From Actinomycetota bacterium (GTDB lineage Bacteria; Actinomycetota; Thermoleophilia; UBA2241), in the NCBI GenBank assembly GCA_003132645.1, contig PKYM01000180.1, positions 1,500-7,454 of the forward strand: a stretch of 5,955 nucleotides of DNA. The letters are read 5' to 3'. The stretch's first letter is position 1, and each line of letters starts with the position of its first letter. Positions 1 to 3,859 of the stretch are shown here, piece by piece. A model generated the notes under the pieces. It saw only the letters and a list, made by a program, of their open reading frames with translations, was not told the origin of the DNA and ran no database searches. The position numbers and the translations under genes were made by a program.

Positions 1-1035
1 TCGGCCAACCCCGAGGGTCGCACGCTGGACCTGCCTGGTCAGCTCCTCGCCGTGGTCTCGCTGGGCTCGCTGGTCTACGCCCTGATCGAGGCCAACAACT
101 ACGGCTGGACCAGCCCTTTGATACTCAGCCTGTCCGTGGTGGGCATCGCCAGTCAGCTCGCCTTCCTCTGGGTCGAGGCGCACACGAAGAGTCCCATGCT
201 GCCGCTGCGCTTCTTTCGCAACCCGACCTTCGCCGCCGGCTCGACGGTGGCCGGGCTGATCAGCTTCGGCATGTTCGGCATCTTCTTCTTTCTCACGCTG
301 TACTGGCAGAACATCCAGGGCTACTCCGCTCTGCAGATGGGCCTGCGCGTGTTGCCACTCACCGGGGCGATCATCGTCACGGCGCCGCTGGCCGGGCAGA
401 TCGCCGGGCGGATCGGCTCGCGCTGGCCCATGACGTTCGGCATGACCATGGCGGCCGTCGGGATGCTGTTGCTCGAGCGCACCACGCCGACCACGCCCTA
501 CAGCGCCCTGTGGTGGAACATGCTGCTGCTCGGCGTCGGCATGGGGAGCGTGATGGCGCCGATGACGGCCGCGGTGACTTCGACGGTGCCGCGCGCCCGG
601 GCCGGCATGGCCTCGGGCACGACCAACGCTACCCGCGAGGTCGGCGGCGTGTTCGGCATCGCCTTGCTGGGCGCGATCGTCACGCACTGGTTCGCCACCG
701 ACCTGTCCGGCTCGCTGCGCGCCTTCCGCCTGCCTCAGGCCATGAAGCACCAGATCGTGGCGCTGGCCAGCCACGGCGGCGGCACGGCGGTCGGCAGCGT
801 ACCGTCTGCCATCGACCCGGCCCTCATCCATCGCACGATCGACAACTCGTTCGTCTACGGCATGCACGTGGCGCTCGGCGTGTCGGCCGCGGCCCTGCTC
901 TGCGGCGCCGTGCTGTCGGGGGTGTTCGTCCATCGAGGGTCGATCGCTCGCGAAGAGACGGTTGCCACGCCGTTCACGGTCGAGGCGCAGGCTGTCGGCG
1001 CCGTGGGTGACGCCCCCGAGGGCGAGGCTGCCTGA
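1..1035 (+). CDS. DHA2 (EmrB/QacA) family MFS drug exporter, C-terminal part
   Basis: The reading frame is open from the first base and ends at TGA 1033-1035, giving 344 residues of a protein that starts upstream of the window; the GTG at 52 is internal. Family members are proton-driven exporters of drugs or other small molecules in the cytoplasmic membrane, with 14 helices and about 470-550 residues. Eight hydrophobic segments are visible (fragment residues about 11-30, 38-60, 78-101, 116-135, 142-158, 170-192, 214-230, 284-309), matching helices 7-14. Family hallmarks are the LDLPG entry to the first segment with the following LVYALIE, and the stretch 176-227, with a GVGMG glycine run and then VPRARAGMASG, NATREVGG and FGIALLGA. 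A loop of about 50 residues (231-283) precedes the last helix, and a polar acidic tail of about 30 residues closes the protein. The substrate cannot be read from sequence. It converges on the deaminase gene. Confidence 0.93.
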   Translation, partial: SANPEGRTLDLPGQLLAVVSLGSLVYALIEANNYGWTSPLILSLSVVGIASQLAFLWVEAHTKSPMLPLRFFRNPTFAAGSTVAGLISFGMFGIFFFLTLYWQNIQGYSALQMGLRVLPLTGAIIVTAPLAGQIAGRIGSRWPMTFGMTMAAVGMLLLERTTPTTPYSALWWNMLLLGVGMGSVMAPMTAAVTSTVPRARAGMASGTTNATREVGGVFGIALLGAIVTHWFATDLSGSLRAFRLPQAMKHQIVALASHGGGTAVGSVPSAIDPALIHRTIDNSFVYGMHVALGVSAAALLCGAVLSGVFVHRGSIAREETVATPFTVEAQAVGAVGDAPEGEAA

Positions 1036-1051
1036 GGCAGCAGGGGAGGGC

Positions 1052-1113
1052 GGCGGGAGCGGGCTCCGCCGGCGCGCCAGGTGCTACGAGGCGGAGAGCT
1101 CCGCCGGCGCGCC
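1052..1113. terminator. Duplicated GC-rich hairpin in convergent gap, probable two-way terminator
   Basis: The 77-bp gap between the exporter stop and the deaminase stop contains two similar blocks. Block 1 (1052-1078) is a stem GGCGGGAGC / GCTCCGCC with one bulged G and a GG loop, followed by the palindrome GGCGCGCC. Block 2 (1090-1113) is a perfect stem GGCGGA / TCCGCC with loop GAGC, followed by the same palindrome. The 16-bp sequence GCTCCGCCGGCGCGCC occurs exactly at 1063-1078 and 1098-1113, 35 bp apart, and the second copy runs into the last base of the deaminase stop codon. No T-run follows on either strand, so this would be a terminator without a U-tract, as is common in high-GC actinobacteria. 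The terminator role is inferred from position and structure; the repeats are seen directly. Confidence 0.55.
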
Positions 1114-2129
1114 TAGCGCAATGAGTCGACGAGCTGCGCCGGCGCGGCGCCGACCGTCGTCCAGTCGAACTCCTCGCCGATGCTCCGCAGCCGGGCGCGC
1201 GTCGGCTCGTCGCAGAGCGCTCCGGCCACGCCGTTGTCGAACACCCAGCGCGGCGCGGCTCCGAGGTGCGCGGCCAGGGCGTAGTCGAGGGTGAGGTCGG
1301 TGGCCATGAGCGCCGGGTCGTCGGTCGAGATCGAGCAGCGCACGCCGACGGCGGCGAGGGCGCGCAGGGGGTGTTCGTCGAGCGTGGCCACGACGCGCGT
1401 GCGCAGGTTGGAGACCGGGGTCACGTCGAGCACGATGCCGCGTGCGGCGAGCTCGGCGACGAGCGCCGGGTCTTCGACGGCGCGGATGCCGTGCCGGATG
1501 CGGTCGGCGTGCAGCGCGTCCAGGGCGCCACGGATCGAAGCCGGTCCGGCGCCCTCGCCGGCGTGGGGCACGGAACCGAGGCCCAACGAGCGCGCGAGGG
1601 CGAAGGCCTTGGCGAAGGGCTCGGGGGCGGTCTCGAGACCGCCGAGCCCGACGGCCAGCACGCCGCGCTCGCGGTAGCGCGCACACCAGCGGACCGTCTC
1701 CTTGGCGAGCTGCGGGCTGTAGGCGCGCGTGATGTCGGGCGTGAAGAAGATCTCGATGCCGAAACGCTCGCGGGCCTCCTGGGCGCCCTCGCAGTAGCCT
1801 TCGAAGACCTCCTCCCAGGCGACGCCGCGCATGGCCGGCTCGGCCGGCGAGAAGATGCCTTCGAGGTAGACCGCGCCCAGGCCGGCCGCCTCGGCAGCGT
1901 AGTCGACCACGACCTGGTGAAAGTCGGCAGCCGTCTGCAGGGCCGGCGTCGTGGCCATCCAGACCGTGAGAAAGTGCGGGAAGTCGCGAAACCGGCAGAG
2001 CTCGGCGAGGCCCTCGAGGCTGTCGGCCGGCAACGTGTAGCCGTTGCGGCGGGCGATGGCCAGCAGTGTCGCCGGACGCACGGTGCCCTCGAGGTGGACG
2101 TGCAGCTCGATCTTCGGAAACGCGACCAT
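1113..2129 (-). CDS. Adenosine-deaminase-superfamily amidohydrolase, possibly aminodeoxyfutalosine deaminase
   Basis: A 338-residue protein, the usual length for the adenosine/AMP deaminase family, predicted to be a cytosolic zinc TIM-barrel enzyme that hydrolyses an exocyclic 6-amino group of a purine. Visible motifs are ELHVHLEGT (zinc ligands H10, H12), SVPHAGE (zinc ligand H189, catalytic E192), RIRHG (H213), TPVSN (239-241 region) and STDDP (D270, D271), so the catalytic set is complete. Substrate-side motifs differ from classical adenosine deaminase: HLEG in place of HLDG, and GLGGLE (161-166) in place of LAGDE. From memory, GLGGxE plus SVPHAGE with a following TLDEHP segment resembles the aminodeoxyfutalosine deaminases of the menaquinone futalosine route. 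The start was set at ATG 2129-2127 because homology begins within five residues of it; the upstream in-frame extension to 2273 is low-complexity and antisense to the neighbour's coding sequence. There is no ribosome binding site, so it is probably leaderless. It is transcribed divergently from the UPF0104 gene. A generic add annotation remains possible. Confidence 0.9.
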   Translation of the reverse strand: MVAFPKIELHVHLEGTVRPATLLAIARRNGYTLPADSLEGLAELCRFRDFPHFLTVWMATTPALQTAADFHQVVVDYAAEAAGLGAVYLEGIFSPAEPAMRGVAWEEVFEGYCEGAQEARERFGIEIFFTPDITRAYSPQLAKETVRWCARYRERGVLAVGLGGLETAPEPFAKAFALARSLGLGSVPHAGEGAGPASIRGALDALHADRIRHGIRAVEDPALVAELAARGIVLDVTPVSNLRTRVVATLDEHPLRALAAVGVRCSISTDDPALMATDLTLDYALAAHLGAAPRWVFDNGVAGALCDEPTRARLRSIGEEFDWTTVGAAPAQLVDSLR

Positions 2130-2141
2130 ATGGTGAGCATA
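2127..2141 (-). promoter_or_regulatory. Probable leaderless promoter of the deaminase gene
   Basis: Read on the minus strand, the hexamer TATGCT (2141-2136) matches the actinobacterial -10 pattern TANNNT and is followed by six bases, CACCAT, and then the ATG start at 2129. A transcript initiating 6-7 bases after such a -10 would begin at the start codon itself. No purine-rich Shine-Dalgarno sequence lies 4-12 bases before the ATG, which agrees with a leaderless mRNA. A convincing -35 hexamer is not visible at 17 bp spacing. The -10 assignment is inference. Confidence 0.4.
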
Positions 2142-2178
2142 TCGTGTCTTTTCAGCGGTGGTGTTTCCGCGTGAATGT

Positions 2179-2184
2179 GGGGAA
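2179..2184 (+). promoter_or_regulatory. Ribosome binding site choosing the UPF0104 start
   Basis: GGGGAA lies eight bases before ATG 2193. It would itself be coding if the in-frame ATG at 2175 were used, and it is too distant from the in-frame ATG at 2205 (20 bases). It is only a moderate match to the Shine-Dalgarno consensus, but it is the best in the region and favours 2193 as the start. Confidence 0.45.
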
Positions 2185-2192
2185 GCGGTAGC

Positions 2193-3401
2193 ATGGCTCG
2201 GAATATGTCCGACAACGAAACGCAAGCGCGGCAAGGCGCCGGCGGCCACCCCGGCGCCGACCCCCACACCCACCCCGGCGCCGAAGAAGACGCTCCCGGC
2301 CCGCGCGCCTTCCTCAGGCGCCTGCCGCTGCGCCAGATCATCGTCTTCGGCGTCGCCATCGTCGGTCTGTATTTCGTCTGGCCGCAGCTCGTCAGCTTCT
2401 ACTCGCAGGTGCCCCGGCTGCAGGGCATCTCCTGGTTCTGGTTCGTCTTGATGGGCCTGCTCGAGGCGGCCAGCTTCGCCTGCGCCTGGGGGCTCATGCG
2501 CCTCACGCTGAACGAGCGGAGCTGGTTTCTGATCGCCACGGCGCAGCTCACGAGCAACTCGGTCAGCCGCCTGATCCCCGGCGGCGCCGCGTCCGGGGGT
2601 ACCGCGAGCTATCAGATGTTCGCCGCTACCGGAGCGCCGGCCGAGCGGATCGTCTCCGGTCTCACCGCCACCTCGCTGATCTCGACCGCGGTCCTGATCT
2701 CCCTGCCCGTCCTGTCGCTGCCGGCGATCGCGTTCGGTGGAGCGCCCGTGGCGACCACATTGCTGCGCTCACTCACCTACGGGGTGGTCGTCTTCGCCCT
2801 GCTCCTCGCCGTCGGCGCCGTGGCGCTGCTCACCGACCGACCGCTGCAGACGGTCGGCACGCTCGCGCAGCGGGCCCACAACCGGTTACGCCGCCGGCGG
2901 CCGCCCATGGCCGGTCTGGCGCGGCGCCTTATCGAGGAGCGCGACCTCATCAAGCGCATGCTCGGCCGGCGATGGTGGGAGGCGCTGCCGTTCGCGGCCG
3001 GCAACTGGCTGCTCGACTATGTGGCCCTGCTCGCGGCGCTCGCCGCGGTCGGGGTGCGGCCGCGCGCCTCGGTCGTGCTGCTGGCCTACGTCGTGGCGGC
3101 CCTGCTCGGCATGGTGCCGATCACGCCCGGGGGACTGGGCTTCGTCGAGGCCGGCCTGGCCGCGACGCTCACGCTGGCCGGCATCGGCGCCGCCGAGGCG
3201 ACCTTGGCGACGCTGGCTTACCGCCTGGTTTCCTTCTGGATGCCGATCCCGGCCGGCGGGGTGGCCTACGTGCTGTACCGGCGACGGTACGGTACGAAGA
3301 ACGGTCCGAAGAACGGTACGACGAACGGTACGACGAACGGCGGGAGAAGCGGCGCGAGGGGCGCCACAGCGGACGGCGACGGCCCCGCCCCGGCGCCATA
3401 A
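2193..3401 (+). CDS. UPF0104 / lysylphosphatidylglycerol synthase transmembrane family protein
   Basis: A 402-residue integral membrane protein. About eight hydrophobic segments are visible (roughly 48-66, 81-103, 152-181, 190-213, 267-288, 292-308, 318-333, 342-362). The signature of the family (YbhN / AglD2 / MprF flippase-like domain) is the PITPGGLGFVE motif at 309-319 near the C-terminus, together with the polar SRLIPGGAASGGTASYQMF stretch at 125-143. There is no C-terminal aminoacyl-transferase domain, so it is the membrane part only. Relatives are thought to move lipids or lipid-linked molecules across the cytoplasmic membrane; the substrate here is unknown. The first 45 residues are hydrophilic and His/Pro/Gly-rich, and residues 231-260 are a strongly basic loop likely to be cytosolic. 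The last 40 residues are a low-complexity Gly/Asn/Thr tail carrying a DNA tandem repeat. The start at 2193 was chosen for the GGGGAA site; ATG 2175 and 2205 are alternatives. It diverges from the deaminase and lies 80 bp upstream of the SCP2 gene on the same strand. Confidence 0.88.
   Translation: MARNMSDNETQARQGAGGHPGADPHTHPGAEEDAPGPRAFLRRLPLRQIIVFGVAIVGLYFVWPQLVSFYSQVPRLQGISWFWFVLMGLLEAASFACAWGLMRLTLNERSWFLIATAQLTSNSVSRLIPGGAASGGTASYQMFAATGAPAERIVSGLTATSLISTAVLISLPVLSLPAIAFGGAPVATTLLRSLTYGVVVFALLLAVGAVALLTDRPLQTVGTLAQRAHNRLRRRRPPMAGLARRLIEERDLIKRMLGRRWWEALPFAAGNWLLDYVALLAALAAVGVRPRASVVLLAYVVAALLGMVPITPGGLGFVEAGLAATLTLAGIGAAEATLATLAYRLVSFWMPIPAGGVAYVLYRRRYGTKNGPKNGTTNGTTNGGRSGARGATADGDGPAPAP
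2246..2284 (+). repeat. 15-bp direct repeat encoding His/Pro/Gly-rich segment
   Basis: CCACCCCGGCGCCGA occurs exactly at 2246-2260 and 2270-2284. The 24-bp period equals eight codons, so the same reading frame is used in both copies and the protein reads HPGADPHTHPGAEE (residues 19-32 of the UPF0104 protein). The segment precedes the first membrane helix, and its three closely spaced histidines could bind metal, which is speculation. Confidence 0.85.
3275..3290 (+). repeat. Perfect inverted repeat next to the tail repeat
   Basis: GTACCG (3275-3280), GCGA (3281-3284) and CGGTAC (3285-3290) form a six-base-pair stem with a GNRA-type tetraloop in RNA. It lies inside the UPF0104 coding sequence, immediately before the 12-bp tandem repeat. 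Each repeat unit starts with GGTAC or GGTCC, so the left arm has several alternative partners downstream. Seen in sequence; any role is unknown. Confidence 0.7.
3291..3338 (+). repeat. Four-unit 12-bp tandem repeat in the UPF0104 C-terminal tail
   Basis: Units are GGTACGAAGAAC (3291-3302), GGTCCGAAGAAC (3303-3314), GGTACGACGAAC (3315-3326) and GGTACGACGAAC (3327-3338); the last two are identical and the others differ at one or two positions. In the gene frame they encode GTKN, GPKN, GTTN, GTTN (residues 367-382) directly after the basic end of the last helix. Because 12 is a multiple of three, gain or loss of units would lengthen or shorten the tail without a frameshift. Confidence 0.92.
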
Positions 3402-3481
3402 CGGCGTGCGCCGCATAAGCCTCACCCCGCCGGCGCTCCTCGCGCGGCGCGCCCGTCTCCTACGACGGACGGGGGCCAACC
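3402..3481 (+). promoter_or_regulatory. 80-bp spacer with two mutually exclusive hairpins before the SCP2 gene
   Basis: The spacer holds GC-rich sequence with no clear promoter or T-tract. Near its end, CCGTC (3453-3457) can pair with GACGG (3464-3468; loop TCCTAC), or CCCGTC (3452-3457) can pair with GACGGG (3468-3473; ten-base loop). The second fold would bury the G-run at 3471-3475, the only plausible ribosome binding site for ATG 3482, while the first leaves it free. This could affect translation or be a chance result of high GC. Whether the SCP2 gene is co-transcribed with the UPF0104 gene cannot be decided from sequence. Confidence 0.3.
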
Positions 3482-3859
3482 ATGGCGGAATCCATCAGGG
3501 AGTTCTTCGAACGCCTCGCCGCGGCGGGGCGGGTCCCGGGGCTCGAAGGTGTCTCGGGGACCTTGCTGATCGAGATCCTCGAGGGAGAGCAGACCGAGCG
3601 CTGGTACCTCACCTTCAAGAAGGGCGCCGCCGCGGTGTCACGCCAGGGCGCCGCGGCCGATGGCCGCCTCACTGCCGACGCCGCCACCTTCGCCGCGATC
3701 GTGGCGGGTCGCACGAACGCCATGGCGGCCCTGCTGCGCGGCGTGATCAAGGTCGACGGCAAGGTCGCTCTGCTGGCTTCGCTGCAACGGCTGTTCGGCG
3801 GCGCGGCTGACTCCGGCGACAAGCGCGAGATCGCCGGCTACGCGGGGAGGCGGCCATGA
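3482..3859 (+). CDS. SCP2 (sterol carrier protein 2) domain protein
   Basis: A 125-residue cytosolic protein consisting almost entirely of one SCP2-type lipid-binding domain (about residues 5-105). The recognisable pattern is a first amphipathic helix (IREFFERLAAA), a strand with GTLLIEILEG, then WYLTFKKGAAAV, and the conserved second half with LTADAATFAAIVAGRTNAM followed by a GVIKVDGKVALLASLQRLF helix end (residues 87-105). SCP2 domains hold hydrophobic ligands such as fatty acyl chains, acyl-CoA or sterol-like lipids in a tunnel and have no catalytic residues, so no reaction is predicted. The tail after residue 106 is polar and probably disordered. The ATG at 3482 is preceded by GGGGG six bases upstream. 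The stop TGA overlaps the start of the debrancher gene as ATGA (3856-3859), which argues for translational coupling and a shared transcript. The ligand and the link to alpha-glucan breakdown are unknown. Confidence 0.85.
   Translation: MAESIREFFERLAAAGRVPGLEGVSGTLLIEILEGEQTERWYLTFKKGAAAVSRQGAAADGRLTADAATFAAIVAGRTNAMAALLRGVIKVDGKVALLASLQRLFGGAADSGDKREIAGYAGRRP
3845..3850 (+). promoter_or_regulatory. Strong ribosome binding site of the debrancher gene
   Basis: GGGAGG lies five bases before ATG 3856, inside the last codons of the SCP2 gene. It is the best Shine-Dalgarno match in the window and, with the ATGA overlap, fixes the start of the downstream gene. Confidence 0.8.

Noticed and set aside
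1266..2174. 302-residue open frame on the plus strand opposite the deaminase gene
   Set aside because: Its composition (Gly/Arg/Val/Glu-rich, no recognisable domain) is that of an antisense shadow, and the minus-strand frame has a full set of deaminase motifs.
2130..2273. 48-residue N-terminal extension of the deaminase frame
   Set aside because: It is antisense to the divergent gene's start and has a low-complexity Gly/Val/Ala beginning; the conserved family start (PKIELHVHLEG) begins right after ATG 2129.
1421..2359. 312-residue minus-strand frame overlapping the deaminase in another frame
   Set aside because: It is Arg/Ser/Pro-rich, with no motif, and shares the strand with the clearly coding deaminase frame.
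3291..3338. Short repeats as a CRISPR-like array
   Set aside because: The units are 12 bp, directly abutting without spacers, and lie in frame inside a gene.
3285..3398. Frameshift or gene truncation at the UPF0104 tail, given loss of homology after the last helix
   Set aside because: The tandem repeat preserves frame, the core family domain is complete before it, and a variable polar tail after the last helix is plausible; nothing indicates a lost downstream domain.
2737..3810. 357-residue plus-strand frame spanning the UPF0104 tail and the SCP2 gene
   Set aside because: It is Arg/Ser/Pro-rich with no domain, and it overlaps two well-supported genes in other frames; a GC-rich shadow.
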